From RGIG3009 sp045590415 (GTDB lineage: Bacteria; Bacillota; Clostridia; Oscillospirales; Acutalibacteraceae), in the NCBI GenBank assembly GCA_045590415.1, contig JAZNRA010000031.1, positions 1 to 22,560 on the forward strand: a stretch of DNA of 22,560 nucleotides, given 5' to 3'. The notes under the pieces are model-generated. The model was not told the DNA's origin, made no database searches, and was given only the letters and a program-made list of their open reading frames with translations. Shown here piece after piece: positions 7,583 through 16,314 of the stretch. The stretch's first letter is position 1, and every line of letters begins with the position of its first letter. The position numbers and the translations under genes are program-made.

Positions 7583-8491
7583 TTATCCTCCAAACAAACC
7601 GTCCGTGAATGCCTTGGCATCAAACGGCTGCAAATCGTCGATTCCCTCGCCCACGCCGATGAATTTCACCGGTATGCCGAGTTCTTCGCGGATGGTCAGT
7701 ACCACACCGCCGCGTGCCGTACCGTCTAACTTCGTCAACACGATACCGGTGATCCCCGCGGCTTCGCGGAACTCTCTCGCTTGATTTACCGCGTTTTGTC
7801 CGGTGGTGGCATCCAACACGAGCAGCACCTCACAGCTCGCTTGCGGCAGCTCGCGGTCAATGACGCGGCGGATCTTGCCGAGCTCATCCATCAAATGCTT
7901 TTTATTATGCAAGCGGCCGGCGGTGTCGCAGATCACGACGTCTGCGCCGCGCGCTTTGGCGGCGGAAACGGTATCAAACACCACCGCCGCCGGATCGGCG
8001 TTCTGCGCGTGCTTGACGATCGCCACACCCGCGCGCTCTGCCCAGATCTCCAGCTGTTCGATCGCCGCAGCGCGAAACGTGTCGGCGGCACCGAGTATCA
8101 CCTGTTTGCCCTGTGCTTTGAACTGCGCGGCAAGTTTGCCGATCGAGGTGGTCTTACCCACCCCGTTGACACCGATCACCAGGAGCACCGACGGCTTGGT
8201 CTCAAGCGTTAAGTCCGACTCACCCGCCAACATCTCCTGTACGATCTCTTTCAGCAGATCGCGAATAAGGGCAGGGTCGGTCACGCCTTGCTCCTTCACG
8301 CGCTCGCGCAATCGCTCACACATCGCACCGGCGGTCGCAACGCCCACGTCCCCCGCAATAAGGATCTCCTCGAGCTCCTCAAACAACTCCTCGTCAATGC
8401 GGGTAAACGCGTGCAGCATGCTGTTGACAGTCCCCATCAGAGATTCGCGCGTTTTGCGCAGTCCCTCACCGATCTTATTAAATAAACCCAT
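7583..8491 (-). CDS. ftsY: Signal recognition particle receptor FtsY
   Basis: The 302-residue GTPase docks SRP-ribosome complexes at the membrane and is built of the N and G domains. The helical N domain covers about residues 1-90. The G domain has G1 GVNGVGKTTS (107-116), DTFRAAA (137-143), G3 DTAGR (189-193), G4 TKLD (253-256), and the closing GVGEGIDDLQPF. There is essentially no acidic A domain ahead of the N domain; the protein begins with a short MGLFNKIGEGL helix that may itself bind membrane. It lies 14 nt after smc, matching the rnc-smc-ftsY order of Bacillus. It could only be confused with Ffh, which carries an M domain that is absent here. Confidence 0.97.
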   Translation of the reverse strand: MGLFNKIGEGLRKTRESLMGTVNSMLHAFTRIDEELFEELEEILIAGDVGVATAGAMCERLRERVKEQGVTDPALIRDLLKEIVQEMLAGESDLTLETKPSVLLVIGVNGVGKTTSIGKLAAQFKAQGKQVILGAADTFRAAAIEQLEIWAERAGVAIVKHAQNADPAAVVFDTVSAAKARGADVVICDTAGRLHNKKHLMDELGKIRRVIDRELPQASCEVLLVLDATTGQNAVNQAREFREAAGITGIVLTKLDGTARGGVVLTIREELGIPVKFIGVGEGIDDLQPFDAKAFTDGLFGG

Positions 8492-8505
8492 AAGCGTACC
8501 CTTTC

Positions 8506-11500
8506 TTACTGTGCGTTACCCGTAATGCCGAGCTTCGCCTCGACCTCGCTGGCACGCAGCTCCAACAACTTGGAGATACCCTGCTCCTGCATGGTCACAC
8601 CGTACAGCACGTCGGCTTCTTCCATCGTACCGCGGCGGTGCGTGATCACGATAAACTGCGTTTTGTCGCACATACGGCGCAAATACTGCGCATAGCGGTC
8701 CACGTTGACGTCGTCCAACGCGGCTTCGACCTCGTCCAATACACAGAACGGCGACGGCGTAACCTTCAAGATCGCAAACAACAACGCGGTCGCCACCAGC
8801 GATTTTTCGCCGCCGGACAGCGCATCCATGTTCAGAATAACCTTTCCGGGCGGCTGCGCGTGCATTTCGATGCCGGAATGTAAAATATCCTGCGGATCGG
8901 TCAGCACCAGTTCCGCTTTACCGCCGCCGAACAGATCGTTGAACACCGTTCCGAAATGCGCGTTGATCTGGTTAAAGCGCTCAATAAACATCTCACGCAT
9001 ACGCACGGTCAGGTCGCCGATGAGTTTTAACAGTTCCTCGCGCGAGACCTCCACATCGTTCACCTGTGCACTGAGGAACTCGTAGCGTTCGCTGACTTCC
9101 TTGTATTCCTCCACCGCGTCGACGTTGACACTGCCGAGTGCGCGGATCTTGTTTTTCAGTTCAGCCAAACGACGCGTCGCTTCCGCCATATCCTCAATGG
9201 GCTTCGCACTCGCCTCCGCCTCACTGAGCGTCAATTCATATTCTTCGTACAGACGGCTGACAATATCCTCGGTTTCCTTTTGTGCCGCCGCACATTTTTC
9301 TTCCAAACGGGTCATGTCGCGGCCCACGCGCTCGCGCTCATCCGCCTTGTCACGGTTAAGCTGACGCAACGCCGTCTGCTGCGCCTCACCCTGCATACGT
9401 TGCTCGGACAAGGTGCCCACACTCGCCGCCGCCTCTTTTGCCTGCGCACGCAGTTCCTCGGCGCGTTGTGTCAAGAGCAACGCTTGTGCTTCGCGCTCCT
9501 CGTTTTGGCGAGCAAGCTCGGCGATCTGCTCCTCCATCGCCAGTCGGGCGCCGCTTTGATCCGCCTGACGCGTCTGCAGCTCGGCGATGGCTTCCTCGAT
9601 ACCCTCGATCTCCTTTCGGAAGGCGACTACGGCAAGCTTCTGATCGCCGATGCGGTTCGCAAGTTCCTCGCGCTCCTCCGACAATTTCCGGCGACCGCCG
9701 TCCAACGAGGCGAGTTCTTGTTCCACTGCATCCTTCTGTGCCGAAACCGCAACGCTTTCCTCTTCAGCACCGCTCATCGCGGTACGGCACGCTTCCGCTC
9801 GGCCGTTCAGATCCTCGATCTCGCGGGTGCATTCCTGCACCGCCGTCGAGCAGGTCGCTTCCCACTCAGACAAGCGGTTCAGTTCACCCTCCAAACGGAT
9901 CTTATCCTCTTGTGCCGTGGAGAGCTCACCTTGCGTGCCGAGCACCTCTGCTTGTGAAGCGGCGGCATCCTGCTGCAGGGTCTTCATCGCCGCCTGCGCC
10001 TGCTCGATCTTATCCCGTAATTTCTTAAGATCGCCGTTCAACCGCTCGATCTCACTGCGGCGGGACAACAGCCCCGCACCCTTCACGTGCGAACCGCCGG
10101 TCAGCGAGCCGCCTGCATTGACGACCTGACCGTCCAGCGTCACCACACGGAAACGGTATTTGTATTTGCGCGCGATCGACACGGCGTAATCGAGATCCTC
10201 CACGACCGCCACGTGCCCCAGCAAATTTCGCGCGATCTGCTCGTATTCGCTCTCTACCTCGACCAAGGAAGACGCCAGACCCACAAAGCCCGCTTCGTCC
10301 TCCAACGAGGGCTCGTTCAAAAGCGTCCCTTTAATGGATTGTATCGGTAAGAAGGTCGCACGACCGCCCTTGGTATCTTTCAAATACGCTATGCCGCGTT
10401 TGGCGTCCTCCTCGCGGTCACACACGATATTCTGTGCCGCAGCGCCCAGCGCCGTCTCCACCGCGAGCGCGTATTTCGCCTGCGCGTGGATCAAACGGGA
10501 TACCGGCCCGCGAATACCGCGCAGTTCGCCGCGCTCTGCCTGCTTCACAACGCTCTTGACGCTGTGCGAGAAGCCCTCTAAGCTGCGCTCCATTTCTTCC
10601 AGCATGCGAATACGGCGTTGCTTTTCTTCCAGGTCCAAGTGCAAGCGATCGTTCTCTTGCTTCGCGGTTTCCACCTTAGCAAGGCGTGCGTTATACCGCA
10701 TCTCATACCCGCGCAACGCGTTTTGCAGTTCCTCGATCTTATCGCACAACGCACGGTAATCCGCCTCGCACGCCTCGTGCTCCTTGTGCGCCTCGTCGCG
10801 TTGCTCGGTACGCTGAGTAAGCGTCACCGTCACCTGCGATACGCGCAGCGTGATCTCGGTAAGCGACGATTCGTTCGTCACGGTCTTCACGCGAATATCC
10901 GACAACTGTGCCGCAAACTCGGCCGCCTTGCGGTTAAGCTCCTCGATCTGACCGGAAACCTCCTCGTTACTGCGAAGGAGTGCTTCCCACTGCTCGGTCA
11001 GTTCCATTTGCTTGCGCTCCGCCTCGGCGATCTCCTGCTCCTTGGCGGCGATCTCCTCGCGTCGACCGGCAATGGTTTCGTCTATCTTCTTATTGCCCTG
11101 CTCCGTCTGTTCGATCTCGCCGCGGATACGGGCGATGTTTTCTTCGTTATGGGCAATGTCGTTGCGCACCAGATTGGCGTTACCCTCGCAACGCACGGCC
11201 TCCTCCTCCAACTGACCGGACTCGGTGCGCAACCGTTCCATTTCAGCAGAGAGTGAACGCCCTGCCTCGGCAAGTGCCTCCAACTGGTTTTCGGCATCCT
11301 CGATCGCCGCACCCGTCGCCTCGTACTGCGTGCGGGCAAGCTCCAATTTGGCATCCATATCGCGCAGGATCTCGCGGGAGTGTGCCATCGTATTCAGCCA
11401 TACGCCGATCTCAAGTTCTTTCTTCTCGGACGCATAGGTCAAGTATTTCTTCGCCTTTTCCGATTGGATCTTAAGCGGCCCGACGCGCTCCTCGAGCTCT

Positions 11501-12087
11501 TTAAGGATATCGCGAAGCCGCAGTAAATTCTCCTCTGCGGACTTCAAGCGACGCTCCGCCTCGTTTTTGCGATAGCGGTATTTGGCAATGCCTGCCGCCT
11601 CCTCAAAGATCTCGCGGCGCTCCTCCGATTTGGAGGATACGATCGCATCGATCTTACCCTGTCCGACCATGGAATAGCCGTCGCGACCCAGACCCGTGTC
11701 CATAAACAGCAGTTGGATATCGCGAAGTCGGACAGTGGCGTTGTTCAGCAAGTATTCACTTTCACCCGAGCGGTAATACCGACGGGTAACCTTCACGTCA
11801 TCCGCGTCAAAATCCAGAATACGCTGCGTATTGTCGATGATGAGCGACACCTCCGCAAAGCCGGTTGCCTTACGCTTGGAGGTGCCGTTAAAAATAACGT
11901 CCTCCATTTTGGAGCCGCGCAGCGTCTTGCTGGATTGCTCACCCAGCACCCAACGCACCGCGTCACTGATATTGGACTTACCGCTTCCGTTGGGGCCGAC
12001 GACCGCCGTAATACCGGTGCCGAACGACAGCACCGTCTTGTCCGGAAACGACTTAAATCCTTGTATTTCCAACGCTTTCAGGATCAT
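8506..12087 (-). CDS. smc: Chromosome partition protein SMC
   Basis: This 1193-residue SMC ATPase compacts and separates replicated chromosomes, working with ScpA and ScpB (not in the window). The Walker A motif is GPNGSGKS at 31-38, and a long coiled coil runs from about 170 to 515. The hinge is about 520-675 with the glycine-rich VVNAGGSLTGG, and the returning coiled coil runs to about 1030. The C-terminal head has signature LSGGEK at 1090-1095 and Walker B VLDEVEAALD with Asp1118/Glu1119. The length is typical of Bacillota SMC. The ATG overlaps the radical SAM stop as ATGA and has AAGGAGG upstream. Confidence 0.98.
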   Translation of the reverse strand: MILKALEIQGFKSFPDKTVLSFGTGITAVVGPNGSGKSNISDAVRWVLGEQSSKTLRGSKMEDVIFNGTSKRKATGFAEVSLIIDNTQRILDFDADDVKVTRRYYRSGESEYLLNNATVRLRDIQLLFMDTGLGRDGYSMVGQGKIDAIVSSKSEERREIFEEAAGIAKYRYRKNEAERRLKSAEENLLRLRDILKELEERVGPLKIQSEKAKKYLTYASEKKELEIGVWLNTMAHSREILRDMDAKLELARTQYEATGAAIEDAENQLEALAEAGRSLSAEMERLRTESGQLEEEAVRCEGNANLVRNDIAHNEENIARIRGEIEQTEQGNKKIDETIAGRREEIAAKEQEIAEAERKQMELTEQWEALLRSNEEVSGQIEELNRKAAEFAAQLSDIRVKTVTNESSLTEITLRVSQVTVTLTQRTEQRDEAHKEHEACEADYRALCDKIEELQNALRGYEMRYNARLAKVETAKQENDRLHLDLEEKQRRIRMLEEMERSLEGFSHSVKSVVKQAERGELRGIRGPVSRLIHAQAKYALAVETALGAAAQNIVCDREEDAKRGIAYLKDTKGGRATFLPIQSIKGTLLNEPSLEDEAGFVGLASSLVEVESEYEQIARNLLGHVAVVEDLDYAVSIARKYKYRFRVVTLDGQVVNAGGSLTGGSHVKGAGLLSRRSEIERLNGDLKKLRDKIEQAQAAMKTLQQDAAASQAEVLGTQGELSTAQEDKIRLEGELNRLSEWEATCSTAVQECTREIEDLNGRAEACRTAMSGAEEESVAVSAQKDAVEQELASLDGGRRKLSEEREELANRIGDQKLAVVAFRKEIEGIEEAIAELQTRQADQSGARLAMEEQIAELARQNEEREAQALLLTQRAEELRAQAKEAAASVGTLSEQRMQGEAQQTALRQLNRDKADERERVGRDMTRLEEKCAAAQKETEDIVSRLYEEYELTLSEAEASAKPIEDMAEATRRLAELKNKIRALGSVNVDAVEEYKEVSERYEFLSAQVNDVEVSREELLKLIGDLTVRMREMFIERFNQINAHFGTVFNDLFGGGKAELVLTDPQDILHSGIEMHAQPPGKVILNMDALSGGEKSLVATALLFAILKVTPSPFCVLDEVEAALDDVNVDRYAQYLRRMCDKTQFIVITHRRGTMEEADVLYGVTMQEQGISKLLELRASEVEAKLGITGNAQ

Positions 12088-13094
12088 GCTATGACCTCCT
12101 TGATCTCGCCGACAGCCAACCGACTGTCAGCCACGACCTTTACCGTGTAACCGGCCTTCGCAAATGCGATAACATTCTCCCGCCGATGTCCCACCATACG
12201 GGACACACACGCGGGATTGACCGCCAGCACACACTCTTTATTGTTTGATTGTTTCAATATCCTTTCCGCTTTGTTGCGGTACAGTCGGCTTTCGCACAAC
12301 TCACGAAACGCGGGATGCCACGGCCCTGCGACACAATGCCGCATCATGTCCTCCTCCGCGTGCAACCCCAAGCGAATGACCGGGATCCCCCGCTCCTCCT
12401 CAAAAAAGGTGAGCAGCTTCGCACACAGCGTCACTGCTTGCTCGAGCGTTTTGGGGGTATAGGTACCGGCACGGTACTCCTCCGCTAAGGGCGATCCGTC
12501 GATCACCAAGGTAGGATACACCCGCACCTCGTCGGGCTTCAGCGCCGCGAGCGCCCGCGCTGTGTAAAGCGCACCCTCGTCGGTATCGCCGGGCAACCCC
12601 GTCATCATCTGAAGCCCCAGCGATAATCCCGCCTCGCGGATAAGTGCTGCCGCTTCTGCCACCTGCTTGGCGGTATGCCCGCGCCGACAGTTTTTCAGCA
12701 CCGCATCATCCATGCTCTGTGCGCCGAGCTCCACCGTGGTCACGCCGTATGCTTTGAGAAGCTCCAATACCTCACGGTCAATTGCATCGGGTCTGGTGGA
12801 CACACGGATACCGGAAAACGCACCGCTTTTCACGTACGGTACCGCCGCTTTCAGCAACCGCACCATATCCTCGCGCGGGATAGCGGTAAAACTGCCGCCG
12901 AAAAACGCGATCTGCGCCGTGGCACCTGCAGGCAACGTGCGTTTTGCCGTTTCGCACGCGCTTTGCACGTCCTCTTCGGTCGGGAAGCGGCTTTGTCCCG
13001 CGATATGCCGCTGATTGCAAAAACTGCACTGCCGCGGGCATCCCGCGTGCGGCACGAAGATCGCGACGTTCGCATGGCGGTTTGGCTTAATCAT
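12084..13094 (-). CDS. Elp3/YhcC-like radical SAM protein of unknown function
   Basis: The 336-residue protein has the radical SAM cluster motif CxxxCxxC at Cys19, Cys23 and Cys26 (HAGCPRQCSFCNQ), and FFGGSFTAIP at 64-73, which resembles the FGGTFT motif of Elp3 and YhcC. VELGAQSMDD and the MMTGLPGDT strand follow, as expected for the barrel. Residues about 195-275 look like the radical-SAM C-terminal domain shared by Elp3 and YhcC. There is no acetyltransferase domain. The last 60 residues (ILKQSNN to VIA) are a small extra module. A role in tRNA or other RNA modification is inferred from the family and from its place between rnc and smc; no substrate is known to me. It overlaps rnc by 8 nt and smc by 4 nt. 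Confidence 0.85.
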   Translation of the reverse strand: MIKPNRHANVAIFVPHAGCPRQCSFCNQRHIAGQSRFPTEEDVQSACETAKRTLPAGATAQIAFFGGSFTAIPREDMVRLLKAAVPYVKSGAFSGIRVSTRPDAIDREVLELLKAYGVTTVELGAQSMDDAVLKNCRRGHTAKQVAEAAALIREAGLSLGLQMMTGLPGDTDEGALYTARALAALKPDEVRVYPTLVIDGSPLAEEYRAGTYTPKTLEQAVTLCAKLLTFFEEERGIPVIRLGLHAEEDMMRHCVAGPWHPAFRELCESRLYRNKAERILKQSNNKECVLAVNPACVSRMVGHRRENVIAFAKAGYTVKVVADSRLAVGEIKEVIA

Positions 13095-13779
13095 CGTATC
13101 CCATCAGCTTGAGCGCTTCGCGCGCCGCTAACTGTTCAGCTTCCTTTTTACTGCGGCCCTGACCCGTACCGATCACGTTGGAGTTGAGGTGTACTTCCAC
13201 CACAAACCGCTTGTTGTGATCGGGACCCGACTCGCCCTTGAGCTCATATTCCAGACGTTCCTCCGGATTTTGTTGAACGATCTCCTGAAGTGCCGTCTTA
13301 TAATCACGGAACTGCGGACGGCGCTGCTGTGAAGCCAGCTCATCCTTAATAAACGGCAGAATAAACGCCTCCGCCGCTTGTAATCCTCCGTCCAGGTACA
13401 ACGCCGCAATGACCGCCTCGAACGCATCCGCCAGGATCGACGGACGCTCGGCACCGCCGCCGCGCTCCTCACCTTTTCCGAGGAGCAAGCACTCCCCGAG
13501 CCCCAACTTGCGGGCGTAGGAACTGAGTGCTTTCTCACACACCAGCGAGGCGCGCAGGCGCGTCAGCGCCCCTTCTTCGCCGCCCTCGTGTGAAAACAGA
13601 TACCCCGCCGTAATAAAGCCGAGCACCGAATCACCCAAAAACTCGAGCCGCTCGTTGCTTTTTAAGCCGCGGTTGCCCTCGTTGGCATAGGAAGAATGGG
13701 TCAAAGCGGTCTCCAACAATTCGGCATTTTGAAAGGTGTAACCGAGTTTTTCCATCATGCACTTGGTGGTTTCTTTCAT
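13087..13779 (-). CDS. rnc: Ribonuclease III
   Basis: The 230-residue enzyme cuts double-stranded RNA, chiefly rRNA precursors. The catalytic domain has the signature ERLEFLGDS at 43-51 (Glu46 and Asp50 included) and the second acidic pair Asp118 and Glu121 in LADAFEAVIAALYLD. A double-stranded-RNA-binding domain spans about 158-226, ending GRSKKEAEQLAAREALK. The first ATG is supported by GGGGTGAG about 6 nt upstream; internal ATGs at codons 8 and 9 are less favoured. It follows the ACP-like gene by 6 nt, as rnc follows acpP in Bacillus, and leads into the radical SAM gene and smc. Confidence 0.97.
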   Translation of the reverse strand: MKETTKCMMEKLGYTFQNAELLETALTHSSYANEGNRGLKSNERLEFLGDSVLGFITAGYLFSHEGGEEGALTRLRASLVCEKALSSYARKLGLGECLLLGKGEERGGGAERPSILADAFEAVIAALYLDGGLQAAEAFILPFIKDELASQQRRPQFRDYKTALQEIVQQNPEERLEYELKGESGPDHNKRFVVEVHLNSNVIGTGQGRSKKEAEQLAAREALKLMGYDD

Positions 13780-13785
13780 TTAAGC

Positions 13786-14013
13786 TCACCCCATGTGATC
13801 TTCAATGTATCCTACGATATCTTCAACCGTTTCCCACGCGTCGATCTGCTCTTTCGTGATCTCCGCGCCGTACAGATCGCCGAACCAAACGGCGATCTCG
13901 TCGCGATCCTCCGCGTAAAGGTTGAGGTCGTCCAACGTCGCCGCTAACGTGACCTCGTCACCGTCACAGCCGAAGCGGTCAATCAGCAGCCCGCGCAGTT
14001 TTGGCAGAACCAT
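13786..14013 (-). CDS. Acyl-carrier-protein-like protein lacking the phosphopantetheine serine
   Basis: This 75-residue acidic protein aligns without gaps to acyl carrier proteins: LRGLLIDRFGCDGDEVT, then LDDL, the helix ending GAEIT, and ETVEDIVGYIE at the C-terminus. It sits between plsX and rnc, the usual acpP position. Where ACPs have Asp-Ser-Leu, carrying the 4'-phosphopantetheine, this protein reads Tyr33-Ala34-Glu35; Ala34 is encoded by GCG. It therefore cannot be a standard acyl carrier. It may be a structural or regulatory paralogue, with a true ACP encoded elsewhere. The start is fixed by the ACP-like N-terminus and an AAAGGGG site about 10 nt upstream, which makes it overlap plsX by 35 nt. 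The fold assignment is good; the function is unknown. Confidence 0.78.
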   Translation of the reverse strand: MVLPKLRGLLIDRFGCDGDEVTLAATLDDLNLYAEDRDEIAVWFGDLYGAEITKEQIDAWETVEDIVGYIEDHMG

Positions 14014-15010
14014 CTGCTTTGTCCCCTTTCACGGAGTCGGTGATCTTTTCGATCACACCGGCCAGAGAGAATTCCGCCGCCACGCGGATCGCGTTTTTGA
14101 TGGCGCGCGCCTTCGCGTTGCCGTGCGCTTTAATGACCGGTTTCGCAATACCGAGCAACGGCGCACCGCCGTGTTCCTCGGTGGATAATTTCTTTTTCAG
14201 CCCGTTCAGATGCGGCTTGATCGCCAACGCGGCGATCTTGGTCAGCAGATTGGTATAGAAGATCTGCTTGATATAGCCAAGCAGCATACCGACCGTACCT
14301 TCCAAGGTCTTGAGCAGTACGTTGCCGGAAAAGCCGTCCGCCACGATCACGTCGGCTGCACCCGACGGTACGTCGCGCGCTTCCACGTTCCCCACGAAAC
14401 TCATATCACTGTCCTTGAGCAACGCATAAGTTTCATGCTGCAGATCGCTGCCCTTGTGCTCCTCCGTGCCAACGTTAAGGAGTCCCACCGTGGCGGGCTC
14501 GCCGTTCTTCATCACCAAACTCATATACAAGCTGCCCATGCGTGCAAACTGATACAGCATCTCGGGACGGCAATCCAGGTTCGCCCCCGAATCCAGCAGC
14601 ATAAACGGGCCTTTGTCCGACGGAATGATCGCCGCGAGCGCAGGGCGGGAAATCCCCTTGATCCGCTTGACAAGGAACGTCGCCCCCATCAACAAAGCAC
14701 CCGTACTGCCGGCGGATACAAACGCATCCCCTTTTCCCTCGGCGAGTAGGCGCAGGCCAACCGCCATGGAACATTCTTTATGCTCACGCAGGATGCTTTT
14801 CGGAATATCGTTCATGGAAATGACGTCGGTAGTATGCACGATCTCAATGCCGTCCAGCGACAAGCCCTGCTCGTCGGCAAGACGGCGAATCTCCTGCTCG
14901 TCACCGGTCAGTACAATATCAAAGCCGTATTCGGCGCGCGCTTCCACGGCACCTTTAACAACCTCCAGCGGCGCGTTATCGCCGCCGTAAGCGTCAACGA
15001 TCACTTTCAT
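13979..15010 (-). CDS. plsX: Phosphate acyltransferase PlsX
   Basis: The 343-residue enzyme converts acyl-ACP to acyl-phosphate, which PlsY uses to make lysophosphatidate, the first step of phospholipid synthesis. It starts MKVIVDAYGGDNAP (the family usually has Met where Tyr8 stands). It continues through STGALLMGA, LLDSGANLDCRPEMLYQFA, NVGTEEHKGSDL and VADGFSGNVLLKTLEG, all family hallmarks. GGAGG lies about 10 nt before the ATG, which overlaps the trmFO stop as ATGA. The 3' end overlaps the ACP-like gene by 35 nt. Pairing with an ACP-like gene is expected because PlsX draws acyl groups from ACP. Confidence 0.97.
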   Translation of the reverse strand: MKVIVDAYGGDNAPLEVVKGAVEARAEYGFDIVLTGDEQEIRRLADEQGLSLDGIEIVHTTDVISMNDIPKSILREHKECSMAVGLRLLAEGKGDAFVSAGSTGALLMGATFLVKRIKGISRPALAAIIPSDKGPFMLLDSGANLDCRPEMLYQFARMGSLYMSLVMKNGEPATVGLLNVGTEEHKGSDLQHETYALLKDSDMSFVGNVEARDVPSGAADVIVADGFSGNVLLKTLEGTVGMLLGYIKQIFYTNLLTKIAALAIKPHLNGLKKKLSTEEHGGAPLLGIAKPVIKAHGNAKARAIKNAIRVAAEFSLAGVIEKITDSVKGDKADGSAKTARAAD

Positions 15011-16314
15011 GCGAGAATTCCCTCCAATACTTCTAACGAACGTCTTGCGAGTGCCGCATAACGCTCGCGTTTATCGCGAATGTGGTTTTCAAGCGGCGGT
15101 AACACGCCGAAATTCGCCCCCATCGGCTGAAAATCCGTTACCGACGGATCACTCACGTGAAACGACAGCGCACCCGACATGGTCTCGCGCGGGAGCACGA
15201 ACGGCGGCTCACCGCGCAGGGTGCGTACCGCATTGAGTCCTGCTAAAATACCGGAGCAGGCGGATTCCATGTACCCCTCCACGCCGGTCATCTGACCGGC
15301 AAAGAACAGTCGCGGCTCCTCTTTCAGCTGAAACGCCGCGTTAAGCAAGCGGGGTGAATCCAAAAAGGTGTTGCGGTGCATCACCCCGTACCGCACGAAT
15401 TCCGCGTTTTTCAGCGCAGGAATTAGGGAAAACACCCGCTTTTGCTCCGAAAATTTCAAATTTGTTTGAAAACCGACCAAATTATACAATGTTCCCTCGG
15501 CATTCTCCGCCCGCAACTGCAGCACCGCCCACGGACGGTGACCCGTGCGGGGATCGCGAAGCCCCACCGGCTTCATCGGACCGAAACGGATCGCATCGGC
15601 GCCGCGCGACGCGAGCACCTCGATCGGCATGCATCCCTCGTACACCTTCGGTTTATCAAATTCATGCAACAGCGCCCGCTCGGCGGAAATCAGCGCCGCA
15701 TGAAAGGTTTCGTATTCCTCTTTGTTCATCGGACAGTTGATATAATCGCCGTTGCCGCTTTCCTCGCGGTCATAGCGTGAGGCGCGAAAGGCGGAATTCA
15801 TATCCACGCTGTCTGCGGTCACGATCGGTGCCGCCGCGTCGTAAAAGCTAAGCCCCTCACCAAAGCGCGCGGCGATGGATGCCGCCAGCGTATCCGCCGT
15901 CAGCGGACCCGTGGCAACCACGGTGATGCCGTCAGCGGGCAGTTCGGTGATTTCTCTGTGCTCAACGGTAATGTTCGGATGCGCGGTGATCCGCGCTGTC
16001 ACACCCTCGGAAAACCGATCGCGGTCCACCGCCAGCGCACCGCCGGCAGGGACGGCGCACTCACGCGCCACCGCCACACATACCGAGCCCATCCGCGCCA
16101 TTTCTTCTTTCAGAAGTCCCGCCGCGCTTTCCAAACGGGCGGCTTTGAGCGAATTCGAGCACACAAGCTCCGCCAGCGCGGGGCTGTGATGTGCGGGGGT
16201 ATACCGCTCGGGCTTCATTTCGATCAGCGTGACCGCCGCTCCGGCATTGGCTGCCGCCCACGCCGCTTCACAACCGGCGAGTCCGCCGCCGATCACCGTA
16301 ACATGCTCATTCAT
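15007..16314 (-). CDS. trmFO: Folate-dependent tRNA (uracil-54-C5) methyltransferase TrmFO
   Basis: The 435-residue flavoprotein makes ribothymidine at tRNA position 54 using methylenetetrahydrofolate and FADH2; it is typical of Bacillota. The FAD-binding motif is GGGLAGCEAAW near residue 9. The two reactive cysteines fall at Cys52 (ELVCSNSLK) and Cys228 (YEGCMPIEV). MTGVEGYMESA and the C-terminal PMGANFGVLPPL are also family marks. The frame opens 10 codons earlier (16344), but the start at 16312-16314 (MNEHVTVIG) begins right at the flavin fold. It also overlaps the topA stop by 8 nt, a spacing repeated across this operon. It ends in a 4-nt overlap with plsX. Confidence 0.96.
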   Translation of the reverse strand: MNEHVTVIGGGLAGCEAAWAAANAGAAVTLIEMKPERYTPAHHSPALAELVCSNSLKAARLESAAGLLKEEMARMGSVCVAVARECAVPAGGALAVDRDRFSEGVTARITAHPNITVEHREITELPADGITVVATGPLTADTLAASIAARFGEGLSFYDAAAPIVTADSVDMNSAFRASRYDREESGNGDYINCPMNKEEYETFHAALISAERALLHEFDKPKVYEGCMPIEVLASRGADAIRFGPMKPVGLRDPRTGHRPWAVLQLRAENAEGTLYNLVGFQTNLKFSEQKRVFSLIPALKNAEFVRYGVMHRNTFLDSPRLLNAAFQLKEEPRLFFAGQMTGVEGYMESACSGILAGLNAVRTLRGEPPFVLPRETMSGALSFHVSDPSVTDFQPMGANFGVLPPLENHIRDKRERYAALARRSLEVLEGILA

